Of a DNA stretch of 64,000 nt, positions 25,375 to 33,456 are shown one piece after another. The stretch is from Streptomyces sp. Edi4 (GTDB lineage: Bacteria; Actinomycetota; Actinomycetes; Streptomycetales; Streptomycetaceae), in contig NZ_JBEJGY010000004.1 in the NCBI RefSeq assembly GCF_040253615.1, forward strand, positions 806,001 to 870,000. The letters are read 5' to 3'. Every line of letters begins with the position of its first letter. Positions within the stretch are counted from its first letter, which is position 1. The position numbers and the translations under genes were made by a program. A model generated the notes under the pieces. It did no database searches and was not told the DNA's origin. It worked only from the letters and a program-made list of their open reading frames with translations.

Positions 25375-25827
25375 TCACTCGCCGGCGAACAACGACCGCA
25401 GGTGCTTGCCGTTGACCAGGGCGACCACGGCGAGCAGGAGCACTCCGCAGACCGCCTGTTCGGTCTTCAGCCACAGGGGGAACGCACCGGGCAGGGCGAT
25501 GATCGCCGCGATGGCCACAACCATGACGCCGGAGAGGATCCTCAGCCTGCGGTACGCCGAGCGCGAGCCGGCCGCCGCCCGGGTGACGCACAGATGAGTC
25601 ACCACGGCGCTGAGGACGACGATGGAGGCGCGCACCCACACGGCGGAGTTCACCGCCGCCGAGTCGTCGCGCAGCAGGACGACGGCCCCCAGGGTGAGGA
25701 CGCTGAGCGCGAGGTAGCCCCCGACGAGCAGCCGCGCGCCCCGGAAGGCCGCCCGGGTGCGGGGATGGTCCAGGTGCTCCGAGCGGACGCGGGCGGCTTC
25801 GGGGTGCGAGCTTGGGGCGGCGGTCAT
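25375..25827 (-). CDS. Four-helix membrane protein
   Basis: A 150-residue protein with a polar N-terminus and four membrane helices at about residues 32-52, 64-84, 95-115 and 120-140. The family is unrecognised; proteins of this shape are common in Streptomyces. The ATG at 25827 follows a GGAAGGGACCCC stretch that supplies a ribosome site. Confidence 0.65.
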   Translation of the reverse strand: MTAAPSSHPEAARVRSEHLDHPRTRAAFRGARLLVGGYLALSVLTLGAVVLLRDDSAAVNSAVWVRASIVVLSAVVTHLCVTRAAAGSRSAYRRLRILSGVMVVAIAAIIALPGAFPLWLKTEQAVCGVLLLAVVALVNGKHLRSLFAGE

Positions 25828-26184
25828 GGCGGGGTCCCTTCCTGTGCTGCCCGGCACCGGGCCGGCCACGCGAAGCGGCGCGTGCGGGCGGACGCGGGGC
25901 TCCGGCCGGCCGGGGGCCGCACGTGGCACCGGCCACGGGGCCGCCCACCGGCCGGGGGCGTTGTCGGCGGCCGCCGTGCGCGGCCTTTTCCCAGGATGCG
26001 ATCCGCGCGCCCCGCGTTCATCGCCCGGGCGGACGAGCCCTGGCGGGCCTTCCTTCAGGGGCTCCTGCGGGCCGTCCCGTAGGGGCCGCGCGCGGGGTCC
26101 TCAGGGCAGGGACCGGCCCGACGGCCCCCTGCCGCCGCCCCGCATGTGTCACCTCGGCCCCGCGACCCGCGAGGTTGCGCGCGT
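25828..26184. other. GC-rich intergenic stretch
   Basis: About 350 bases with no gene on either strand that I can support. CCGGCCGGGGGC occurs twice, near 25907 and 25954. No hairpin with clear terminator form was identified. Confidence 0.4.
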
Positions 26185-26514
26185 TCAGACCATCGCGACG
26201 GTCAGCAGGAACGCCGAGTCCTCCAGCGCCTCCACCGTGTGGGGCGCGCCCGGCACGGCCAGCAGATCACCGTCGCGGCCCTCCCAGCTGTCCCCGTCCG
26301 TGACCAGCCGGATACGGCCCCAGCACACCAGGAGTGTCGCCTCGCCCCCGATCACGTGCTCACTGAGCGAGTTCCCCTCGGTCAGGGCCATGACCGTCTG
26401 ACGCAGTACGCGTTCGTGGCCGCCGATGACGGTGGACGCGCTGCGCCCCGCGCCCGAGTCCCGGGCGGCCGTCAGCTGAGCGCGGGCGATCGCTTCCAGG
26501 GAGAACTTCTCCAT
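26185..26514 (-). CDS. Small cupin-domain protein
   Basis: A 109-residue single-domain cupin. The barrel pattern is visible: HVIGGEATLLVCWGRIRLVTDG, then GDLLAVPGAPHTVEALEDSAFLLTV, with the final PxxPHxv-type motif retaining its His. The first motif has Glu rather than the usual His cluster, so metal binding may be altered. Such proteins are often small-molecule binding or redox-stress proteins. It is transcribed alone. Confidence 0.8.
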   Translation of the reverse strand: MEKFSLEAIARAQLTAARDSGAGRSASTVIGGHERVLRQTVMALTEGNSLSEHVIGGEATLLVCWGRIRLVTDGDSWEGRDGDLLAVPGAPHTVEALEDSAFLLTVAMV

Positions 26515-26675
26515 GCCTTGGTCCCACTTCCTTGGGTGAGGGGCGCCGCCGGTCCCGGGGGCGCCGGCCCCGGGGCGTACGCCGTCACGTACAGGCCGAC
26601 CCTGGCAGAACCGCGCGGCGGCGGCACGCCAGGACGCGCCGAAACGGGCGCGGGCCCCCCGGTCCGGACGGGTCG

Positions 26676-27662
26676 TCAGACGGACGGCACGCCGAGCCCT
26701 CGTACCAGCGCCGCCGTCGCGCTCTTGATCACCGCTTCGTCCGTGGCGGCGACGGGGGCGGTGTGGTTGGTGTAGATCGCGATGATCACGGGGCGCCCGG
26801 ACGGGGGCCAGGCGATGGCGATGTCGTTGGCGGACCCGTAGGAGTCACTGGTGCCGGTCTTGTCGCCGACCGTCCAGTCCTTGGGCAGCCCGGCCCTGAT
26901 GCGGGCGTCGCCCGTGGTGGTGGCACGCAGCCACGACGTGAGCCGGGCGCGGTCCTCGGGGACCAGGGCCCGGCTGAGGGAGACCCTGGCGAGGTCGCGG
27001 CCCATGGCCGAGGGGGTCGTGGTGTCGCGCCGCTCCCCGGGCTCCCAGCGGTTCAACTCCGGCTCCCAGCGGTCGAGGCGGGAGAACGGATCGCGCAGCG
27101 ACCGGTAGTAGCGGGTGAGGCCGTCGGGTCCGTCGACCTGACGGAGCAACAGGTTTCCGGCCGTGTTGTCGCTCCGGGTGATGGCCGCGTGGCAGAGGTC
27201 GGCGACGGTCATCCCCCGCTCGCCCCTGCCCTCGGTGAGCGGGGAGTTGTCGACCTCGTCGGCCTTGGTCCAGTGGACGACCTTGTCCATGAGCCCCGGC
27301 TCCACGCGCCGCGCCCGGTCCAGGACGGCGGCGCACACCATGGCCTTGAACGTGGACAGGGAGGGGAACCGCTCATCGCCCCGGTAGGAGAGGGTCCGGC
27401 CGGTGGCGGTGTCGAGGGCGAAGGCGCCGATGCGTACGTGATGGTCCGCCTCCAACTGCCCGATGGCGGCCGCCACTTGGCCGCCTTGCGCGGCAGGCGT
27501 GACCGCGGCCGCGAAGGTGTGGGCGGGAGCCGTGGCGGGGGCGTCGGCCGCCTGCGCGGTGGAGACGCCGGTGGTGGTGAGCGCCAGGAGGGCGAGCAGT
27601 GCCGCGGGCCCCTTCGTGCGGGAGCGGCGCGGGAGGGTGGGGCGTTTCGTGTGGTCTCGCAT
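26676..27662 (-). CDS. Class A beta-lactamase
   Basis: A 328-residue serine beta-lactamase with a long basic N-terminus and signal peptide ending near AQA (residue 38). Catalytic signatures are complete: S103-T-F-K106, S164-D-N166, E200-P-E-L-N204 (the deacylating Glu motif) and K268-T-G270. It should hydrolyse penicillins outside the membrane. No BlaA/BlaB-type regulator is adjacent. The ATG at 27662 is the only one that yields a normal signal peptide. Confidence 0.93.
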   Translation of the reverse strand: MRDHTKRPTLPRRSRTKGPAALLALLALTTTGVSTAQAADAPATAPAHTFAAAVTPAAQGGQVAAAIGQLEADHHVRIGAFALDTATGRTLSYRGDERFPSLSTFKAMVCAAVLDRARRVEPGLMDKVVHWTKADEVDNSPLTEGRGERGMTVADLCHAAITRSDNTAGNLLLRQVDGPDGLTRYYRSLRDPFSRLDRWEPELNRWEPGERRDTTTPSAMGRDLARVSLSRALVPEDRARLTSWLRATTTGDARIRAGLPKDWTVGDKTGTSDSYGSANDIAIAWPPSGRPVIIAIYTNHTAPVAATDEAVIKSATAALVRGLGVPSV

Positions 27663-27887
27663 GGCTCAAGCACAGCAGCCGGGCCCCGTCGCCGTCCAAG
27701 AGCCGTCCGGGCAACGCGGCCATAGCGATCCGCCTATCGCCGCTGGTTTCGCGGGTGTGGGGGCGCGTCGCAAAGGCTCGTCCTCGCCTCGCCGCCACGG
27801 CGCGCCCGGGCGGCCCCGCGCACTACTGTCTCCGGCCCGGGCCGCCGTATGGTGAGTCGTCACCCATGTCCGGGCAGAGGGGAATTC

Positions 27888-28862
27888 ATGGTGCGCAGGA
27901 CCAGGATCATCCGGCACGCCGCCCTGGCGGCGGCCACCCTGCTGGTGTCGGCGGGGCTCGGGTCTGCGGCGTTCGCGGCGTCCCCGGCGGACCCGAACCC
28001 GGACGCGGAGCGGCTGAGCGCCTATTGGACCGCCGCGCGCCTGACGGCGGCGGTGCCCGACGACGAGCGCGGGGGCAGCGGGCTGGCGGCGCGGGGCGAC
28101 GCGACCACCGTGGACGGTCCACGGCCCGGGGAGTTCATTCCGCCGAGCAGCAGCTTCGACGGCATCCCGCAGGCCGGCACGTTCTTCTGGACCGACGATT
28201 CCGGTACGGGGCGTACGTGCAGCGGTTCCGTGGTCCGCAGCCCCGGCCACGACCTGGTCCTCAGCGCGGGGCACTGCCTCAAGGGGTACGCCGGCGCCTC
28301 GCCGCGCCGTCACCTCGCCTTCGTGCCGCAGTACCACGACGGGCTCAAGCCGTTCGGCGTCTTCCCCGTGCGGGACAACGGCGTGTACGTCCCGCAGGAG
28401 TACTACGACCGGGGTGAACACGCGGGCGCCGCCTACGACTTCGGGTTCGCGGTCACCGAGCCCAACGAGGAGGGCGAGCCGCTGGAGGACGCCACCGGCG
28501 CGGTCCAGTTGCTCACCGGAACGGGGTACGCGCACACCCCGGTGCGGATGATCGGCTACCCCGGCGGCGCCCAGAAACCGCTGGAGTGCCTGAGCCGGAC
28601 CACCAAGTGGGTCAGCGACGACCCGGCCGACCCGGGCACGTTCTCTCGCATCACCTGCGACGGTTTCGTGGGCGGCACCAGCGGCGGCCCCATGCTGGTG
28701 CCGTGGCACGGCGAGTGGGGGGTGGTCGGGGTGATCGGCGGCTACCACACCGGAGGCAACACACCCCAGGTCTCCTACAGCGCGTACTTCGGCGACGCGA
28801 CGCGGGCCCTGTACGAGGCGGCGGCCGCCGGGGCTCCCCCGGCCGGTCCCGGCTCCTCCTGA
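27888..28862 (+). CDS. Secreted trypsin-like serine protease
   Basis: A 324-residue exported chymotrypsin-fold protease. The signal peptide ends near AFAA (residue 31). A short pro-region leads to the catalytic domain with His129 (LSAGHC), Asp184 (YDFGF) and Ser265 (GGTSGGP). Cysteines at 111 and 130 fit the usual disulphide around the active His. The ATG at 27888 has an AGAGGGG site just upstream. The substrate is unknown; similar Streptomyces proteins resemble glutamyl endopeptidases. Confidence 0.9.
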   Translation: MVRRTRIIRHAALAAATLLVSAGLGSAAFAASPADPNPDAERLSAYWTAARLTAAVPDDERGGSGLAARGDATTVDGPRPGEFIPPSSSFDGIPQAGTFFWTDDSGTGRTCSGSVVRSPGHDLVLSAGHCLKGYAGASPRRHLAFVPQYHDGLKPFGVFPVRDNGVYVPQEYYDRGEHAGAAYDFGFAVTEPNEEGEPLEDATGAVQLLTGTGYAHTPVRMIGYPGGAQKPLECLSRTTKWVSDDPADPGTFSRITCDGFVGGTSGGPMLVPWHGEWGVVGVIGGYHTGGNTPQVSYSAYFGDATRALYEAAAAGAPPAGPGSS

Positions 28863-29016
28863 CGCCCCCGGAGTTCACACGCCCCTCTTGCGATGATCGG
28901 GGTTGCCGCGCGAGCGGGTGAAGGGGGGCTCGTCGGCCTGGACTTGGCGCGCCGCTGCCGGTTACGAAGGGGGCGCGGGCATTCCCCTGCCCCCGTCACC
29001 AGGAGGCGACCCGGCC

Positions 29017-30573
29017 GTGCAGTGGTTCTCCTCGTCGGCCTACTGGCTCGGCAGGCTCGTGTTCCAGCGTTCCCTCGCCGTCGTCTACGTGGTGGCGTTC
29101 CTGGTGGCGGCCCGGCAGTTCCGGGCCCTCATCGGGGAGCGCGGGATGCTGCCCGTGCCCGCCTTCATCGAGCGCGTGCCCTTCCGCCGGGCCCCCAGCA
29201 TCTTCCAGCTGCGTTACTCCGACCGCTGGTTCGCCTCCTGCGCCTGGGCGGGGGCGCTGCTGGCGGCGGCCGTGGCGGCGGGCGCGGCCGACGCGTTGCC
29301 GCTCTGGGCGGCCATGGTGTGCTGGGCGGTGCTGTGGCTGCTGTACCTGTCCATCGTGAACGTGGGCCAGACCTGGTACGGCTTCGGCTGGGAGTCGCTT
29401 CTCCTGGAGGCGGGGTTCCTCGCCGTCTTCCTCGGCAACGACGACGTCGCGCCGCCGGTGATCGTGATGTGGCTCCTGCGCTGGGTGCTGTTCCGCGTCG
29501 AGTTCGGGGCCGGCCTGATCAAGATGCGCGGCGACCCCTGCTGGCGCGATCTGACCTGCCTGTACTACCACCACGAGACGCAGCCGATGCCCGGCCCGCT
29601 GAGCTGGTTCTTCCACCATCTGCCCAAGCCCGTCCACCGCGTGGAGGTGGCGGCCAACCACTTCGTCCAACTCGTGGTCCCCCTGGCCCTGTTCACCCCG
29701 CAGCCGGTGGCGGGCATCGCGGCGCTCCTCATCGTGTGCACCCAGCTGTGGCTGGTGCTCTCCGGCAACTTCGCCTGGCTGAACTGGCTGACCATCGTCC
29801 TGGCCGCCTCCGCCGTGGACGGCCCCCGCGTCGCGAGCTCCCCCGCGTTGGCGGCCCCTCCGCTCTGGTACGAGAGCGTGGTACTCCTGGCCGCCGCCCT
29901 CGTCCTCGCGCTGAGCTACCGCCCGGCCCGCAACCTCGTCTCACGCGGGCAGCGCATGAACACCACGTACGAGCCGCTGCACCTGGTGAATTCCTACGGC
30001 GCGTTCGGCAGCGTCACGCGGATCCGGCACGAGGTGGTCATCGAGGGCGCGGCGCACCGGGGGCCTCCCGGCGCGCCGGAGCCCCCTCATCCACCGCCCG
30101 GCCCCCACGAGGCGCAGTGGTACAAGCGGCGCGAGGGGCGGGGCCGCCCGGTGCTGCGGCCGGCCGGCCAGGAGGTCTCCCCCGACACCCAGTGGCGGGA
30201 GTACGAGTTCCGGGGCAAGCCGGGCGACCCGCGGCACTGGCCGCGTCAGTTCGCCCCCTTCCACCTGCGGCTGGACTGGCTGCTCTGGTTCGTCGCCCTC
30301 TCCCCCTCCTACGGGGCCGCCTGGTTCGACGGTTTCCTCCTGCGGCTGCTCCTCAACGACCGGGACACCCTGCGCCTCCTGCGCCGCAATCCCTTCCCCG
30401 ACCGGCCCCCCGTCTACGTCCGGGCCCGGCTCTACCAGTACCGGTTCACGACCTGGCCCGAGCGGCGCGAGACCCGTGCCTGCTGGCACCGAACCCACCT
30501 GCGCGAACTGACTCCGGTGGTGCGGCTGCGAGACCTGCCCGAGGGTGTGTCACTCACCGGACCCGGTGAGTGA
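29017..30573 (+). CDS. Lipase-maturation-factor-like membrane protein
   Basis: A 518-residue polytopic protein of the lipase maturation factor (DUF1222) family. Landmarks include SDRWFASCAWAGALLAA, WYGFGWESLLLEAGFLAVFLG, RWVLFRVEFGAGLIKMRGD with CWRDLTCLYYHHETQPMP, and the C-terminal YEFRGKPGDP and PHLRLDWLLWF-like region. The eukaryotic relatives fold lipases in the ER; the bacterial role is not known. The GTG at 29017 is chosen because AGGAGG lies at 29001-29006. Its stop codon overlaps the end of the convergent NRPS operon inside a palindrome. Confidence 0.85.
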   Translation: MQWFSSSAYWLGRLVFQRSLAVVYVVAFLVAARQFRALIGERGMLPVPAFIERVPFRRAPSIFQLRYSDRWFASCAWAGALLAAAVAAGAADALPLWAAMVCWAVLWLLYLSIVNVGQTWYGFGWESLLLEAGFLAVFLGNDDVAPPVIVMWLLRWVLFRVEFGAGLIKMRGDPCWRDLTCLYYHHETQPMPGPLSWFFHHLPKPVHRVEVAANHFVQLVVPLALFTPQPVAGIAALLIVCTQLWLVLSGNFAWLNWLTIVLAASAVDGPRVASSPALAAPPLWYESVVLLAAALVLALSYRPARNLVSRGQRMNTTYEPLHLVNSYGAFGSVTRIRHEVVIEGAAHRGPPGAPEPPHPPPGPHEAQWYKRREGRGRPVLRPAGQEVSPDTQWREYEFRGKPGDPRHWPRQFAPFHLRLDWLLWFVALSPSYGAAWFDGFLLRLLLNDRDTLRLLRRNPFPDRPPVYVRARLYQYRFTTWPERRETRACWHRTHLRELTPVVRLRDLPEGVSLTGPGE

Positions 30574-30574
30574 C
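30549..30574. terminator. Palindrome shared by two convergent genes
   Basis: A 12-base-pair inverted repeat with a two-base centre (30549-30560 with 30563-30574). It contains the stop codons of both the lipase-maturation-factor-like gene and the last NRPS gene, which overlap by 24 bases. In RNA it forms a hairpin in either direction, so it can end both transcripts. Confidence 0.8.
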
Positions 30575-33456
30575 CCGTTCTTCCCCTGTCCGGACGCCTC
30601 GATCATCGAGGCGAGTACCGTGTGCAGGTCCTCGCCCGGCTCGGGCCGCAGCGCCGTGGCGAGCCGGTCCGCGCGGTAGTGCCAGCGGTGGTCGAGGTCC
30701 TGGTGCACCGTGTCGTCGAAGGTCACCGTGCTGTCGCTGCCGAGCAGTGCCATCAGCTCGGCGGTCAGGTCGGACCAGGCCACGTGGCCGCTCACGGCGT
30801 TGGCCACGCCGTGGACGGGAGCGTCGAGGCAGGAGGTCACGGCGCGGGCGAGCGCGGCTGCGTGCACCCACGGCGCCCCGTACCAGTCGTGACCGCCGGC
30901 GCCGGGGCCGGGCAGGCTGATGGGGCTCCCGGCAAGGGCGGCCTGGTACAGCAACCCCGTGGCCCCCCAGCGCAGTTGGTCGCGCAGCCGGTCGTGGGCC
31001 CCCCACACGATGGGTGAGCGCACGGCGCTCGCGCCGCCACGGCCCTCGGTGCCGGCCGCGTGGAGCAGGAGTGCTTCGCAGTCGACCTTGGCCTGCCCGT
31101 ACGCGCTGAGCGGTGCCCGCGAGGGTGACTCCTCGGCGACCCGCGCCGCCTCGGGGCGGCCGTAGGCGTCCACGCTGCTGACGAACACGAACGGGCCGCC
31201 GCGCCAGGCGTCCACCATGGCCCGCATCGCCGCCACGTCCACCTCGGGACGGGTGAACGTGCACGCCGCGTGGATCACGGCGTCGGCGCCCTCGACGGCA
31301 CGGCGCAGGCTGTCCAGGTCACTGAGGTCGCCCTCGATCACCTCGACGCCGTCGCCGCCGACGAGGTGCGCGGACTCGGGCCGGGCCAGGGCGAGGACGG
31401 GCCGCCCCTGGGCCGCAAGTTCGCGCAGGACGAAAGCGCCGACGCCGCCCGTGCCGCCGGTCACCAGGACCGTGCCGACCCGCGTCCGACGTGGTCGCCC
31501 GGCCGACGCCGACGCCGCCTTCGACGCCGACGCCGCGACGGCGGCCGTCCGCTCCGCCGCGCGCGCGTCCAGCAGCGCCGCGATGGCGCGGGGTGTACGG
31601 GTCTGCATGATGTCCAGGCCGATCAGCGGCAGCGTGAGCGCGGAGCGCAGACGCTCGGCGAGCTGGACGGCGGCCAGGGAGTGACCGCCGAGCGCGAAGA
31701 AGTCGTCGTCCGGCTCCGGCCTGCGGTCCAGGAGCTGCGCGAAGGCGTCCGTGACCGCTTGGATGTGGCGGCCTTCCGGTGCCTCGGGGCGCGGCAGGGC
31801 CGGCAGCCGCGCGCTGTCCACGGCGCCGTCGGGCGTACGGGGCATCTCGTCCAGCAACGTGACGGCGGCCGGGACGAGTTCGCGCGCCAGGACCCGGCGC
31901 AGATGCGCGCGGAGCTGTACGGGCGAGGGGCCGCCGGTGCGGCTGAGGACGGCGTAGGCGACGAGGGGGCCGCCGTGCGGGTCCGGTACGTACGCCTCGG
32001 CGACCTCGGGGTGGGCCAGGAGGCGGGCCTTTGCCGGGTGGCCGGGCTCGGGGGCCGGCTCGGCGCGGCGGCCGGGCAGCTGGGAGAGCCTGAGCGCGGG
32101 GTCACCGGCGACGGCCGTGAGCAGTTCGGCGAAGGAGGCGGCGAGGGCGTCCCCGGCCCCCTCGTCGAGGGCGGCCCGCGCGTACTGGACCAGGCTCTGG
32201 GGTTGTTCCGTGTCCAGGATGCCGAGCGTGAGATCGAACTTGGCCTCGCCCAGGCCGACTTCGACAGGACTGGCGTCAAGTCCCGGAAGGCGAAGGGCTG
32301 TCGGCTCGCCGCCGATGTCGGTGGTGACGCGCACCAGGGCGGTGCCGTCGTCGCCCCGGGCCTGGGCGCCGAGCCGTTCGAGGATCAGGTCGAAGGGCAC
32401 GTCACGGTGCTGCTGGGCTGCCAGGAGCGCGTCACGTACGCGCTCGACAAGTCCGGCGAAGGCGGGGTCGCCGGACAGGTCGACGCGGACCGGGAGCGTG
32501 TTGACGCACAGCCCCACCAGGCCGCGCATGGCCTGGCCCTCGCGGTGGGTGGCGGCGCAGCCGACGACGAGGTCCGTCTCGCCGGTGAGGCGGTGCAGCG
32601 CGGCGAACGCGGCGGCCAGAGACACCGTGAAGACGGTGGCGCGGCGCTCGCGTCCCAGGGCGCGCAGGGCCGGAAGGACCTGCGCGCCCAGGGCGGTGGT
32701 ACGGGTCGCCGCCGGGTGCTCGGCCACGTCCGGGGGTGGGGCGCTCGGCCGGGGCAGCCGGGGCGCGGTGGCGCCGGCGAGCGCGCGGGTCCAGTGGGCG
32801 AGGCCGTCCTCCAGCCGGGCGGCCCCTGCGTGCTCGCGGCGCGCGAAGTCCGCGTACTGCGGCGGCTCGGGCAGCTCGCCGGGGCGGCCGTCGAGCGCGG
32901 CGGCGTAGAGAGCGGCGATCTCCCCCGCGACCGTGTCCAACGAGCCGCCGTCGATGGCTATGTGATGGAACGTCAGGAGAACCGTGTGGTCCTCGGGTCC
33001 GTGCCGCAGGACCAGGGCGCGCGGCAGGGTGTTCTCGGCCAGGTCGAACGGGCGGCGGGCCTCCTCGGCCAGGAGGTCGTCGCCGTCGCCGGGCGCGTCG
33101 AGGACTTTCACCGCGATACGGGCGGGCGCGGGGAGCGTTTCCTGGTAGGGCTCATCTGCGTCGCGTCCGTAGCGGGTGCGCAGGATGCCGTGCCGGCGTA
33201 CGAGTTCGGTCAGGGCGGTGCTCAACGCGTCCAGGTCGAGCGGGCCGCGCAGCCGGGTGGCGAACGGCACGCTGTACTGGGCGCTGTTCTGCCCGAGCCG
33301 TTCCATCAGCCACATGCGGCGCTGGGCGTGGGTGAGCGGGGCCGGGCCCGGGTCGGGGGTGACCGCGGGCACCGGGGTCTCGGGACGGCCGGCGGCGCGG
33401 GCGCGGGCCCTGCGCAGCAGCTCTTGCTGGAGGGCGGCGGAGGTGTCAGTGGCCAT
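30550..33456 (-). CDS. NRPS C-(remnant A)-T-NAD(P) dehydrogenase, release protein
   Basis: A 968-residue synthetase and the last gene of the NRPS operon. A condensation domain (about 40-450) has an intact HHIAIDG at 164-170. Residues 470-555 correspond only to the C-terminal subdomain of an adenylation domain, with the A10 lysine replaced (TPDGAVD); cores A1-A7 are absent. A carrier domain follows with Ser593 in LGGHS. The C-terminus (about 660-955) is an NAD(P)-binding epimerase/short-chain-type domain: GGTGGVG at 667-673, Ser at 760-761 and YGQAK at 786-790. It likely releases the peptide by thioester reduction, replacing a thioesterase. It overlaps the preceding gene by 11 bases. Confidence 0.85.
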   Translation of the reverse strand: MATDTSAALQQELLRRARARAAGRPETPVPAVTPDPGPAPLTHAQRRMWLMERLGQNSAQYSVPFATRLRGPLDLDALSTALTELVRRHGILRTRYGRDADEPYQETLPAPARIAVKVLDAPGDGDDLLAEEARRPFDLAENTLPRALVLRHGPEDHTVLLTFHHIAIDGGSLDTVAGEIAALYAAALDGRPGELPEPPQYADFARREHAGAARLEDGLAHWTRALAGATAPRLPRPSAPPPDVAEHPAATRTTALGAQVLPALRALGRERRATVFTVSLAAAFAALHRLTGETDLVVGCAATHREGQAMRGLVGLCVNTLPVRVDLSGDPAFAGLVERVRDALLAAQQHRDVPFDLILERLGAQARGDDGTALVRVTTDIGGEPTALRLPGLDASPVEVGLGEAKFDLTLGILDTEQPQSLVQYARAALDEGAGDALAASFAELLTAVAGDPALRLSQLPGRRAEPAPEPGHPAKARLLAHPEVAEAYVPDPHGGPLVAYAVLSRTGGPSPVQLRAHLRRVLARELVPAAVTLLDEMPRTPDGAVDSARLPALPRPEAPEGRHIQAVTDAFAQLLDRRPEPDDDFFALGGHSLAAVQLAERLRSALTLPLIGLDIMQTRTPRAIAALLDARAAERTAAVAASASKAASASAGRPRRTRVGTVLVTGGTGGVGAFVLRELAAQGRPVLALARPESAHLVGGDGVEVIEGDLSDLDSLRRAVEGADAVIHAACTFTRPEVDVAAMRAMVDAWRGGPFVFVSSVDAYGRPEAARVAEESPSRAPLSAYGQAKVDCEALLLHAAGTEGRGGASAVRSPIVWGAHDRLRDQLRWGATGLLYQAALAGSPISLPGPGAGGHDWYGAPWVHAAALARAVTSCLDAPVHGVANAVSGHVAWSDLTAELMALLGSDSTVTFDDTVHQDLDHRWHYRADRLATALRPEPGEDLHTVLASMIEASGQGKNGSLTGSGE

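Noticed and set aside
26676..30573. Including the beta-lactamase, protease and lipase-maturation-factor genes in the NRPS cluster
   Set aside because: They lie on mixed strands with their own promoters, and the last is convergent with the NRPS operon and separated by a two-way terminator.
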